A stretch of DNA of 27,562 nucleotides from Alphaproteobacteria bacterium (GTDB lineage Bacteria; Pseudomonadota; Alphaproteobacteria; Micavibrionales; Micavibrionaceae): contig JAGLKL010000003.1 of the NCBI GenBank assembly GCA_023141075.1, positions 1 through 27,562 on the forward strand, given 5' to 3'. Positions 8,421 to 16,688 of this stretch are shown piece by piece (within the stretch, counting starts at the first letter, position 1; the number at the start of each line of letters is the position of its first letter). The translations under genes were made by a program, and so were the position numbers. The notes under the pieces are model-generated. The model worked only from the letters and a program-made list of their open reading frames with translations. It was not told where the DNA came from and ran no database searches.

Positions 8421-9659
8421 ATGACTACGCTACCTAACGTTGATAAAAGATGTGTTTCTATTCTGGGTGTGACCGGGTCTATCGGGCGCAGCACAATAGA
8501 TGTCATTACAAACTCTCCTGATCTGTTTGATGTATATGCTGTCACGGCACATAAAAATGTTTCGAGGCTGGCGGAGATTGCAAAAAGGCTAAGTGCAAAA
8601 AAGGCCATTATTGCCGATGAAACACAGAAAGAGAAACTGCAGTCTCTGCTGGAAGGAAGTTCTGTTACAGTTGAAGCAGGGCAAAATGCTGTTATATCTG
8701 CTGCGGGCGAAAAGGTGGATTTGGTCGTTGCCGCAATTATGGGGTTTGCCGGATTAAAGCCGATTATTGCAGCACTGGAGCAAGGCAATAATGTTGCGCT
8801 CGCCAATAAAGAGCCTTTGGTTGCCGCCGGTGAAATGATTATGGCTCTAGCCAAAGAGAATAACGCGAACATTCTTCCGGTCGATAGTGAGCATAACGCT
8901 ATCTTCCAGGTATTCGAAGAAGAGAACCGGGCGCAGATTGATCGCCTGATATTGACAGCCTCCGGCGGGCCGTTCCTGCACTGGAATAAAGAAGAAATGG
9001 ATGCTGCCACGCCAGAACAAGCGGTTGCGCATCCAACATGGAATATGGGTGCAAAGATCTCAGTAGATAGCGCGACACTGATGAACAAGGCTCTGGAGAT
9101 TATTGAGGCGGCACATTTATTCTCCATGTCGGCTGATAAGATAGATGTCGTTATTCACCCGCAATCAACCATTCATTCGATTGTCTCTTATAAAGACGGA
9201 TCGATGCTCTCTCAGATGGGCGCAAGTGATATGCGCACACCGATTGCCTCAGCGCTTGGCTGGCCGAATCGACTGGACAAAGGTGGTAACATACTGGATA
9301 TTACAATGCTAACAGAGGGAAACGGCCTGACTTTCGAAAAACCGGATACGGATAAATTCCCCTCAATACTTTATGCTTATAAATGTCTTGAATTGGGGCA
9401 GGCGGCCTGTATTACACTCAATGCTGCAAATGAAGTGGCAGTTGCCCGTTTTTTAAACCATGAGATTGCTTTTGGTGATATAATGCGCTGTGTAACTTAT
9501 AGTATTGATATATTACTTCCGAAGCTCGCCGCCTCCAAAATATGTGGCAGAAACGGATTAAAAACTGTTGGAGAGATAGAAAAATTAGATACCATTGTGC
9601 GGCAGGCAACGAATGAATTTATTGATATTTCATGCAAAGCGCCTGAAAAGGCTGCATAA
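8421..9659 (+). CDS. dxr: 1-deoxy-D-xylulose 5-phosphate reductoisomerase
   Basis: Second enzyme of the MEP pathway: rearranges and reduces DXP to 2-C-methyl-D-erythritol 4-phosphate with NADPH and a divalent metal. Visible: NADPH-binding GVTGSIGRSTIDVI, LANKEPLVAAG, the metal and substrate loop LPVDSEHNAIFQ, ASGGPF, NMGAKISVDSATLMNKALE and VVIHPQSTIHSIV, SDMRTPIASALGWP. 412 aa, slightly over the usual 390-400. It feeds isoprenoid precursors to UppS three genes upstream. The 259-base gap before it is the longest in the plus-strand run and holds a strong stem-loop, so dxr may have its own control. The ribosome binding site (GGAT) is weak. Confidence 0.97.
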   Translation: MTTLPNVDKRCVSILGVTGSIGRSTIDVITNSPDLFDVYAVTAHKNVSRLAEIAKRLSAKKAIIADETQKEKLQSLLEGSSVTVEAGQNAVISAAGEKVDLVVAAIMGFAGLKPIIAALEQGNNVALANKEPLVAAGEMIMALAKENNANILPVDSEHNAIFQVFEEENRAQIDRLILTASGGPFLHWNKEEMDAATPEQAVAHPTWNMGAKISVDSATLMNKALEIIEAAHLFSMSADKIDVVIHPQSTIHSIVSYKDGSMLSQMGASDMRTPIASALGWPNRLDKGGNILDITMLTEGNGLTFEKPDTDKFPSILYAYKCLELGQAACITLNAANEVAVARFLNHEIAFGDIMRCVTYSIDILLPKLAASKICGRNGLKTVGEIEKLDTIVRQATNEFIDISCKAPEKAA

Positions 9660-9689
9660 AGTTAACCATTAAAGGAAGAGTAAACGCTT

Positions 9690-11129
9690 ATGAATTTTTT
9701 TGAACTCATACAGATGGTCGGTGAAAATATCTGGATATACGGTGGATCGCTTATCCTTGTTTTGAGCATTCTGGTTTTTGTCCATGAATGGGGACACTAC
9801 ATCGTTGCGCGTATGTGCGGCGTGCGTGTGGAAAAATTCTCTATCGGTTTTGGCAAGGAAATATACGGTTTTAATGACAAAGCAGGGACACGCTGGAAAA
9901 TCTCAATGATCCCGCTTGGCGGCTTTGTCCAACTTTTCGGGGATACCAATCCGGCCAGTGCCGGACATAGCGATACGCTCGAAGACGGGGATGAAGTGCG
10001 CGAAATGACTGAAGAAGAGCTTAAAGTCGCTTTCTTTACGAAAAAAGTGTGGCAACGCGCCCTAATTGTTCTGGCCGGCCCCGGAATTAACTACCTCTTT
10101 GCGATAGCACTTTTGGCCGGACTTTACGTGACACACGGTCAGCCTGTTTCTCCACCGACTGCCGCAGCTGTTATGGAAGGCAGTAACGCAGAAAAATATG
10201 GCTTCAAGCCTCATGACCTCATCCTCACTATTGATGGTAAAGGAATTGAGGATTTCAGTGATATCCGTCGTGAGATGATGGTCGCACTGGATGAAGAACG
10301 TCATTTTGTTGTTAAACGTGGTGGTGAAACAATCGAAATTACAGCTAGACCGAAAAAAGTCACCATGACCGATAAATTCGGTTTTTCAAACTCTATTGGC
10401 ATACTCGGGCTTATCGGAGCAGAAAAAGGAATATTGATAAAAAGTATCAAGTCTATTGACGGCGTTGAATATGACAACAAGCAACAAGTTCTCGAAGAGC
10501 TGAAAACACGTATGGACACAACGTTTATAATCGGATTAAAAACCAAGGAAAGTGGTGGAAATGAAGATTCCGGAGATTCCAGCGTGGCAGACCAAATTAA
10601 TGACGCAACCATTATTGATTCCCTTATTGTGGCGCCGCTTACCGATAAAAACCCGGAACTGTGGCAGACCGAAGATATTGGGGAAGAAGTCCTGTATCTA
10701 TCAAATCTGCAGCCCGAGAAGTTCGTATCCCATACGATGATGACAGCCGTACAAAGCGCAATTAATGAAAGCTATGTTATGACGGTTTCATCGCTTCAGG
10801 CGCTGTGGCAAATAGTGGTCGGGACACGAAGCGCTACGGAGCTAGGCGGAATCGTGCGTATTGGAGCCATTACAGGAGAAACGGCAATGCAGGGGATCAT
10901 CCCTTTGATCCTTCTGACAGCTTTATTGTCGATTAACCTTGGCTTTATTAACCTGCTGCCTATTCCGATGCTTGATGGCGGACACTTGCTTTTCTACGGT
11001 ATTGAATCAATTATTGGCAAAGCCGTCCCGGAATACATACAAGAGTACTCGTTTCGTGCTGGTTTTGTCTTTCTGATTGGAATTATGGCCTTTACCAATT
11101 TGAACGATATTTATCAATTGATAACTTAG
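9690..11129 (+). CDS. rseP: Site-2 intramembrane zinc metalloprotease, RseP family (first copy)
   Basis: Cleaves membrane-anchored substrates such as anti-sigma factors and left-over signal peptides inside the inner membrane. Metal ligands: HEWGH (H32, E33, H36) in the first membrane helix and Asp429 in NLLPIPMLDGGH in the third. FSIGFGKEIYGF and IPLGGFVQLFGD follow the first helix; PDZ-like segments span about residues 155-270. 479 aa against about 450 in E. coli and fewer in many alphaproteobacteria; part of the extra length is a hydrophilic stretch near residues 285-305 (GGNEDSGDSS). ELGGIVRIG and SINLGFINL match the canonical enzyme. AAGGAAGA precedes the ATG. Lies 30 bases after dxr, normal for the order. 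Confidence 0.94.
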   Translation: MNFFELIQMVGENIWIYGGSLILVLSILVFVHEWGHYIVARMCGVRVEKFSIGFGKEIYGFNDKAGTRWKISMIPLGGFVQLFGDTNPASAGHSDTLEDGDEVREMTEEELKVAFFTKKVWQRALIVLAGPGINYLFAIALLAGLYVTHGQPVSPPTAAAVMEGSNAEKYGFKPHDLILTIDGKGIEDFSDIRREMMVALDEERHFVVKRGGETIEITARPKKVTMTDKFGFSNSIGILGLIGAEKGILIKSIKSIDGVEYDNKQQVLEELKTRMDTTFIIGLKTKESGGNEDSGDSSVADQINDATIIDSLIVAPLTDKNPELWQTEDIGEEVLYLSNLQPEKFVSHTMMTAVQSAINESYVMTVSSLQALWQIVVGTRSATELGGIVRIGAITGETAMQGIIPLILLTALLSINLGFINLLPIPMLDGGHLLFYGIESIIGKAVPEYIQEYSFRAGFVFLIGIMAFTNLNDIYQLIT

Positions 11130-11131
11130 AA

Positions 11132-11149
11132 AGTATAGTCACGCGTTAT
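11132..11149 (+). repeat. 18-base repeat after first rseP stop, pairs with 8164-8181
   Basis: AGTATAGTCACGCGTTAT, differing at two positions from the copy after cdsA, and placed at the same distance (three bases) after a TAG stop. It contains the GTATAGTC octamer at 11133-11140. It lies in the 51-base gap between the two protease genes. Confidence 0.4.
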
Positions 11150-11180
11150 TTCCACTTAAAGTAGATAGCAGGCAGGGAAA

Positions 11181-12599
11181 ATGGAGGTCATAACAGCATT
11201 ATTTGCCGGGACATTGGAACACATTTTTATTTTTGTGTTTATGCTGTTTATCACTCTATTCATTGTTATTACCGTGCATGAATGGGGGCATTATATTGTT
11301 GCACGATATTTCGGCGTGCGTGTTGAGGAATTTTCTTTTGGTTTCGGCAAAGCGCTTTATACATTTGGCGGCAAGAAAGAAACAGATACACGTTATTTTA
11401 TCCGGGCTTTTCCTATTGCCGGATATATTAAGCTGTTTGGTGATGTTGATCCAAAAAATCCGCAAGTATGGGACGCGGAGAAAGAGAAACCGCGTCCTTT
11501 AACAGAAAAAGAAAAAGACTATGCATATGGCATGAAGCCTGCTTGGCAACGTTTTCTTATTGTTGCTGCGGGGCCATTGATTAATATTATTCTTACCTTT
11601 CTAATTGTTATAAGCGTCTATTCGACTGTCGGACAACGCTCGAGCCCCATTGTGATAGATACTCTTGCCGTTGAATCTCCTGCTTATGAAGCAGGCATAA
11701 AGCTGGGTGATAAAATTATTGCCATGGACGGCAAAGATAATCGCCGTATGGAAGATGTTTATGATTCTACATGGTATGATCTTCCCCCGGAACCGCATAC
11801 TTATACCGTTATGCGCGATGATAAAATTTTAGAATTTACTTTTGCTGCATTAGAGCGACGCTATGAAACCAAGAAAGGTATAAAAATGCATCATGGTCAA
11901 ACAGGGATGTGCCATGTTGGAGTGATAAACATTAAAAGGGCGATCAGCAGCATCAACGGTATTTCTGTTAAAGACCAGCCGGATAAAACGCGCGAATTGA
12001 TCCGGGAGAATTTCGATAAGGAGTTGCTCATCGGGCTAACATCTTATGTTGTGGGTGATGAAGAAGGTGAAGATTTTTTCCTTATGATCTTCCCGGCGCG
12101 CTTTAACGAGCATTTTGATTATCCTGAACATAAACACTATAAATATACTTTTGTAAGCGATCCCAAAGAAAAGCTTTTTGTGCGATTACCCTTATTTGAA
12201 GCTATAAAGCGCACCGGTTTTTCGCTTAAAAGAGGAGTCGTCAGTTCTTATGTGCTTATTCATGCTGCGTTTAAAGGAAAGAATGATGACCAAGTCGTTG
12301 CCGGCTTTGGAAAGATGAGCCAAACCGTCGGTAAAGCAGTAAAAGCCGGTCCATATGACTATATTATGATCATAGCCAGCTTCTCTTTTATGCTCGCTAT
12401 TATTAATATCCTGCCTATTCCTGCACTTGATGGCGGATATTTGGTGTTCCTGCTTTACGAAATAGTTATGGGTAAAGCTATCTCATCGCGTATTCAAACT
12501 ATCGCTATAATAACAGGTCTGATAATGTTGTTGGGAATCATGATATTTGCAAATATCAGTGATCTTCTAGCTTATGCGTCAGATAAGTCGTCCGACTAA
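11181..12599 (+). CDS. Second site-2 intramembrane metalloprotease, RseP paralogue
   Basis: A tandem paralogue of the preceding gene. The start is clearly homologous: HEWGHYIVAR (H33, E34, H37), GVRVEEFSFGFGKALY, then IKLFGDVDP. The second metal motif is NILPIPALDGGY (Asp417), so catalytic residues are intact, but the His after LDGG is Tyr, and SINLGFINL of copy one reads SFMLAIINI. The GG-V loop segment ELGGIVRIG is replaced by VAGFGKMSQ. The middle region has a PDZ-like part (AYEAGIKLGDKIIAMDGK) and a charged loop (FNEHFDYPEHKHYKY). 472 aa, four membrane helices likely. AGGCAGGGA precedes the ATG. Probably an active protease with different substrates; a regulatory role is also possible. Confidence 0.88.
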   Translation: MEVITALFAGTLEHIFIFVFMLFITLFIVITVHEWGHYIVARYFGVRVEEFSFGFGKALYTFGGKKETDTRYFIRAFPIAGYIKLFGDVDPKNPQVWDAEKEKPRPLTEKEKDYAYGMKPAWQRFLIVAAGPLINIILTFLIVISVYSTVGQRSSPIVIDTLAVESPAYEAGIKLGDKIIAMDGKDNRRMEDVYDSTWYDLPPEPHTYTVMRDDKILEFTFAALERRYETKKGIKMHHGQTGMCHVGVINIKRAISSINGISVKDQPDKTRELIRENFDKELLIGLTSYVVGDEEGEDFFLMIFPARFNEHFDYPEHKHYKYTFVSDPKEKLFVRLPLFEAIKRTGFSLKRGVVSSYVLIHAAFKGKNDDQVVAGFGKMSQTVGKAVKAGPYDYIMIIASFSFMLAIINILPIPALDGGYLVFLLYEIVMGKAISSRIQTIAIITGLIMLLGIMIFANISDLLAYASDKSSD

Positions 12600-12649
12600 G
12601 TTTTCTATTTATTTAAACCTGTTCATTCAAGTGATTATGTGAGTACGTT

Positions 12650-14941
12650 ATGATTCCTACATCTTTTCCAAAATTCAAAACTCTTGCTTTTTGTCTTGCC
12701 GCCGGCGCAGCGTTGATCGTGACCAATCCGACGCCCGCATGGTCGGCACAAACCGTTAAGCGCATAGAAATAAACGGCGCACAGCGCATTGAAGAAACAA
12801 CAATCTCTTCATACATGGATTTGAAAGTCGGCGACAAAATTGACAGCGCGTCGACAGATAAAGCGTTGAAAAGCCTGTTCTCTACCGGTCTGTTTGCCGA
12901 TGTGAAAGTGGATAATAAAAACGGCGTTGTTACCATTAACGTTGTTGAGAACCCGGTCATCAATAAAATTGTTTTTGAAGGAAATGATAAGATTAAAAAT
13001 GACGAACTTTTGTCGGAAGTTCAACTTAGAGCACGTCAGGTCTTTACACGCACAAAAATCCAGTCAGATGTCGTGCGCCTAAACCAGTTATATCGTCGAC
13101 AAGGACGTTTTTCAGTTTCCATTCAACCAAAAATCATTCGGCTGGATCAAAACCGGGTGAATCTGGTTTTTGAAATTCAGGAAGGGAAAGTCACCAAAGT
13201 TAAATCTATCCGCTTTGTCGGGAACAAGGTTTACAGTGATGATAAATTGCGCAGCGTGATCAGCACGAAGGAAAGCGTGTGGTATCGTTTTCTTTCCAAT
13301 AGTGATCGTTATGACCAAGACCGTCTGTCCTATGACCGCGAGCTTATAAGAAATTACTATCTCAAACAAGGCTATGCCGATTTCCAGATTTTATCAGCCA
13401 TCGCTGAACTATCCGGTAAAAAGGACAGCTTTTTTGTTACATTCAGCGTAGAAGAAGGTGAGCGTTATAAAATCGGCAAGGCAAGTATTCAATCGGCATT
13501 GCGGGATTTTGATGCCAGTGTTTTGAATAGTGAAATAAAACTGGAAGAAGGTGACTGGTACAATGCAGAAAAGGTCAAGAAAAGCGTTGAAAATATGACC
13601 GGCACGCTTGGTGATCTACAGTATGCGTTTGTTGATATTCGCCCGGAGATACATAGAGATCACGTTCAAAAAACCATTGATATTGTTTTCTACATTAACG
13701 AAACACCACGCGTCTTTGTTGAGCGGATTAACGTGAATGGAAATATCCGGACTTTGGATAAAGTCGTGCGACGTGAAATGACTCTGGTTGAGGGCGACCC
13801 GTTTAATCGCTCGAAAATTGCCAAGTCAGAACGCAATATCAAAAACCTTGATTTTTTTGAATTGGTCAATATTGACGTTTCGCAAGGCTCTGCGCCAGAC
13901 CGCACTATTGTTGATGTGGATGTCGAAGAAAAATCCACTGGTGACTTGTCAGTTGGAGCAGGTTTTTCAACAACTGACGGTCCTTTGGCAGATTTCCGTA
14001 TCCGCGAGCGTAACCTGCTGGGTAAGGGGCAAAATTTGGAACTAGGTGCTGTGATTGCCGGTGAGAGAACACAATTTGACCTGTCCTTCACAGAACCGTA
14101 TTTTCTTAATCGTGATTTATCAGCAGGATTTGATCTGTATCATACTACCACCGATTATCAAGATGAGAGTTCCTATGACCAAAAACGCACTGGTGGCGCG
14201 TTACGCATAGGTTATCCTTTATCGGAAAACTGGCGTCAGACACTGAGCTATAAAATCCTGAAAAACGAAATTACAGATGTTGACGACGATGCATCGCATT
14301 ACATCAGAGAACAAGAGGGAGAGAGGACAACATCTGCCGTTGCACAACGTCTGGTCTATGACACACGTGATAGTGTGTTTATGACGACAACCGGCATGAC
14401 CTATTGGCTGAAATCTGAGGTCGCAGGGCTTGGCGGAGATGCCAAATATGTTTCGGCAGAAACCGGTGCCTCGTATTATTATCCGATTTCCGATCAATGG
14501 ATTCTTAATATTTTAGGGGAAACAGGTGCGATAGGCGCTTATGGTGGAAAAGACGTTGAGATTAACGAACGTTTCTTCCTTGGTGGTTCAAAACTTCGCG
14601 GTTTTGAGAGCTCAGGGATTGGTCCGCGTGATACGTCAACAAAAGATGCTTTGGGTGGTAATTATTTCTACCGCGGAAGTGCGGAAATGTCTTTTCCGCT
14701 CGGTTTGCCTAAAGAACTGGGCATTCGTGGTCACGCATTTAGCGATTTTGGTTCCTTATATGATCTGGATGAAAGTGGGGCAAATATCGTTGATGAGTCA
14801 TCTTTGCGTGCTACTGCCGGTGTCGGTTTATCATGGCGTTCGCCTTTGGGGCCGATCCGTATCGACTTTGCGCTTCCATATCTTAAAGAAGATTATGACG
14901 AGGAAGAGCATTTCCGATTTGATTTTGGAACACGCTTCTAA
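12650..14941 (+). CDS. bamA: Outer membrane protein assembly factor BamA
   Basis: Core of the BAM complex that folds beta-barrel proteins into the outer membrane. A signal peptide with hydrophobic core LAFCLAAGAALIV and likely cleavage after AWSA is followed by five POTRA domains (about residues 35-435), starting VKRIEINGAQRIEETTI, and a 16-strand barrel (about 440-763). The LRGF motif of loop 6 is present (R650-G651-F652) and the protein ends RFDFGTRF with the C-terminal Phe of the beta signal. 763 aa, within the family range. It follows the second protease by 50 bases and precedes the chaperone Skp, so substrate delivery and insertion are encoded side by side. Confidence 0.96.
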   Translation: MIPTSFPKFKTLAFCLAAGAALIVTNPTPAWSAQTVKRIEINGAQRIEETTISSYMDLKVGDKIDSASTDKALKSLFSTGLFADVKVDNKNGVVTINVVENPVINKIVFEGNDKIKNDELLSEVQLRARQVFTRTKIQSDVVRLNQLYRRQGRFSVSIQPKIIRLDQNRVNLVFEIQEGKVTKVKSIRFVGNKVYSDDKLRSVISTKESVWYRFLSNSDRYDQDRLSYDRELIRNYYLKQGYADFQILSAIAELSGKKDSFFVTFSVEEGERYKIGKASIQSALRDFDASVLNSEIKLEEGDWYNAEKVKKSVENMTGTLGDLQYAFVDIRPEIHRDHVQKTIDIVFYINETPRVFVERINVNGNIRTLDKVVRREMTLVEGDPFNRSKIAKSERNIKNLDFFELVNIDVSQGSAPDRTIVDVDVEEKSTGDLSVGAGFSTTDGPLADFRIRERNLLGKGQNLELGAVIAGERTQFDLSFTEPYFLNRDLSAGFDLYHTTTDYQDESSYDQKRTGGALRIGYPLSENWRQTLSYKILKNEITDVDDDASHYIREQEGERTTSAVAQRLVYDTRDSVFMTTTGMTYWLKSEVAGLGGDAKYVSAETGASYYYPISDQWILNILGETGAIGAYGGKDVEINERFFLGGSKLRGFESSGIGPRDTSTKDALGGNYFYRGSAEMSFPLGLPKELGIRGHAFSDFGSLYDLDESGANIVDESSLRATAGVGLSWRSPLGPIRIDFALPYLKEDYDEEEHFRFDFGTRF

Positions 14942-14982
14942 TACAATTATATAAATCAAATATACAAAATAAGGATATAAGA

Positions 14983-15540
14983 ATGAGTGTTCATAGTTTT
15001 CGGAACATATTTGTCGTGGTGTTTGTGCTTTTGTTTGTTGTCGGATCGTCCGTGGGACTTTGCTCACAATCGGCTCACGCAGAAACAAAGATAGCTGTTG
15101 TTGATGTTGATAGAATTCTGATTTCTTCAAAAGCAGCCAAATCCATTAAGAAACAAGTAGATAAAAAACGCAAAACATTTCTTAAGTCTGTGAAAGAACA
15201 GGAAGATAAATTGCGTGCAGAACAAAAAGAAATTGAAGAAAAGCGCGGCGATATGTCTAAAGAAGATTTAATAAAGACCGCACAGAATTTCGAAAAACGT
15301 CGCATAGAAGCGCACAATACTCTGCAAAAGAAAAAAGCCGAGTTGGATAAAAGTTATTCCAAAACGATGAACAAGCTTACTGAAACAATCACGGATGTTT
15401 GTCAGGAAATAGCTGACGAGCAAGAAATAGACCTGATTATCACACGCCAGAATATTATCATTGGTAGTAATAAGCTTGATATAACTTCCGATGTCATGTC
15501 ACGCATGGACAAAAAACTGCCCTCTTTGTCTTTGGAATAA
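14983..15540 (+). CDS. skp: Periplasmic chaperone Skp/OmpH
   Basis: Trimeric periplasmic chaperone that holds unfolded outer-membrane proteins for BamA. Signal peptide: hydrophobic FVVVFVLLFVVGSSVGL, cleavage probably after SAHA. Then the conserved TKIAVVDVDRILISSKAAK, a long Lys/Glu-rich coiled coil (about residues 55-135, the tentacles), and a C-terminal body strand (IADEQEIDLIITRQNIIIG). 185 aa, the usual alphaproteobacterial length. AAGGATATAAG precedes the ATG. The bamA-skp-lpxD-fabZ-lpxA order is conserved in proteobacteria. Confidence 0.93.
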   Translation: MSVHSFRNIFVVVFVLLFVVGSSVGLCSQSAHAETKIAVVDVDRILISSKAAKSIKKQVDKKRKTFLKSVKEQEDKLRAEQKEIEEKRGDMSKEDLIKTAQNFEKRRIEAHNTLQKKKAELDKSYSKTMNKLTETITDVCQEIADEQEIDLIITRQNIIIGSNKLDITSDVMSRMDKKLPSLSLE

Positions 15541-15553
15541 AATAAAAACAAAA

Positions 15554-15571
15554 CTAGGGTTTAGACCTTAG
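15554..15571 (-). repeat. Intergenic palindromic repeat, copy 2 (before lpxD, inverted)
   Basis: Read on the minus strand it is CTAAGGTCTAAACCCTAG, one base from the core of copies 1 and 3, so it lies inverted to them. It falls in the 48-base gap between skp and lpxD, ending at the putative ribosome binding site GAGGCGAGA. Because it covers most of the space before the lpxD start it could act on transcription or initiation. Confidence 0.6.
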
Positions 15572-15588
15572 AGGCGAGATTAAGTATT

Positions 15589-16614
15589 ATGGCTGACCCA
15601 CGATTTTTTACGAAAGCCAAAAGCTTTACGGTTGGTGAAATAGCCAGAATGCTTGATTGCCCTTTGCCTGAAAATGCTGATGATTTTTTGGTTCTTGATG
15701 ATGTAAATCCCCTTAAAGATGCTCAGCCTAATCATTTAAGCTTTTTGGATAATGTAAAATATAAAGAGGATTTCATTAAGACAAAGGCCGGAGCCTGTTT
15801 TGTTTCTCCGCAAATGGCCAAGATTGCTCCCAAAGGACTAATATGCCTTATTTCGCCTACGCCTTATAAATTCTACGCGCTGGCTGCTCAAGCTTTTTAT
15901 CCTGAGAAGAAACCGAAAAATGAAATTTCACCGCTGGCCTTAATTGATAAAACGGCAAAACTAGGTGAGAACGCATATATCGCGCCATATGTCGTGATCG
16001 GTCCAAATGTGATGATTGGTAGAAATGCATGGATAGATGCCGGGACGGTTATTCAGGAAGGCGTCAAAATCGGCGATAACTGCCGTATTGGAACACAAAC
16101 ATCTGTTTCTCATGCTTTGATTGGGGATTATGTGCGGCTTTATCCCGGCGTACGTGTGGGACAGGATGGTTTTGGCTTTGCCATAGACCCGAAAGGCCAT
16201 GTGAAAGTACCGCAACTTGGCCGGGTTATCATCGAAAACCATGTGGAAATTGGCGCAAATACTACAATAGATCGAGGAGCAGGGCCTGATACAATTATCG
16301 GGCAGGGGACGTGGATCGATAATCTTGTACAAATTGGTCATAATGTTGTCATCGGCAAAGGATGTATTATTGTCTCGCAAGTGGGGATTTCGGGCTCCTG
16401 CACGATTGATGACTATGTTGCAATCGGCGGGCAAGCCGGAATAGCCGGGCATTTGCATATTGGCAAGAATGCTAAAATTGGTGCTCAGTCAGGTGTTATT
16501 AATGATTTAGCTGGTGGCGGGGAATATATTGGGTCGCCGGCTTTTCCAAAAACACAATTTTTCCGGCAAATCGCTGCGCTAAATCGCTTGATTAAAAAGA
16601 AAAAAAGGGATTAA
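15589..16614 (+). CDS. lpxD: UDP-3-O-acylglucosamine N-acyltransferase
   Basis: Third step of lipid A synthesis: moves an N-linked hydroxyacyl chain from acyl carrier protein onto UDP-3-O-acylglucosamine. An N-terminal uridine-binding domain (about residues 1-110, with NHLSFLDNVKY) is followed by the left-handed beta-helix of hexapeptide repeats (about 112-310), including GQDGFGFA and the catalytic His in QIGHNVVIG, and a short C-terminal helix (FFRQIAALNRLIKKKK). 341 aa, normal. Flanked on both sides by a palindromic intergenic repeat; the downstream one begins at the base after the stop. Confidence 0.96.
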   Translation: MADPRFFTKAKSFTVGEIARMLDCPLPENADDFLVLDDVNPLKDAQPNHLSFLDNVKYKEDFIKTKAGACFVSPQMAKIAPKGLICLISPTPYKFYALAAQAFYPEKKPKNEISPLALIDKTAKLGENAYIAPYVVIGPNVMIGRNAWIDAGTVIQEGVKIGDNCRIGTQTSVSHALIGDYVRLYPGVRVGQDGFGFAIDPKGHVKVPQLGRVIIENHVEIGANTTIDRGAGPDTIIGQGTWIDNLVQIGHNVVIGKGCIIVSQVGISGSCTIDDYVAIGGQAGIAGHLHIGKNAKIGAQSGVINDLAGGGEYIGSPAFPKTQFFRQIAALNRLIKKKKRD

Positions 16615-16635
16615 CTAGGGTCTAAACCCTAACTA
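16615..16635 (+). repeat. Intergenic palindromic repeat, copy 3 (lpxD-fabZ gap)
   Basis: CTAGGGTCTAAACCCTAACTA starts directly after the lpxD TAA. TAGGGT and ACCCTA are perfect inverted half-sites around CTAA. The first 15 bases are identical to copy 1. It could fold as a short RNA hairpin but no T-run follows, so a terminator reading is weak. Confidence 0.65.
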
Positions 16636-16688
16636 TGGCTTTGAGTGAGTTTTTAATTTAAAAGGACGTTTTACAGGATATTTAAGAC

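Noticed and set aside
8354..9127. Minus-strand open frame of 257 codons opposite dxr
   Set aside because: It lies antisense to the strongly conserved Dxr sequence; its Ser/Ala-rich composition is what reverse reading of such a gene gives.
9661..9672. TTAACCATTAA as a CtrA-type site before the first rseP gene
   Set aside because: The half-site spacing is 3 bases rather than the 7 of the known consensus.
15961..16458. Minus-strand frame of 165 codons opposite lpxD
   Set aside because: It mirrors the hexapeptide repeats of LpxD; no independent signal for a gene.
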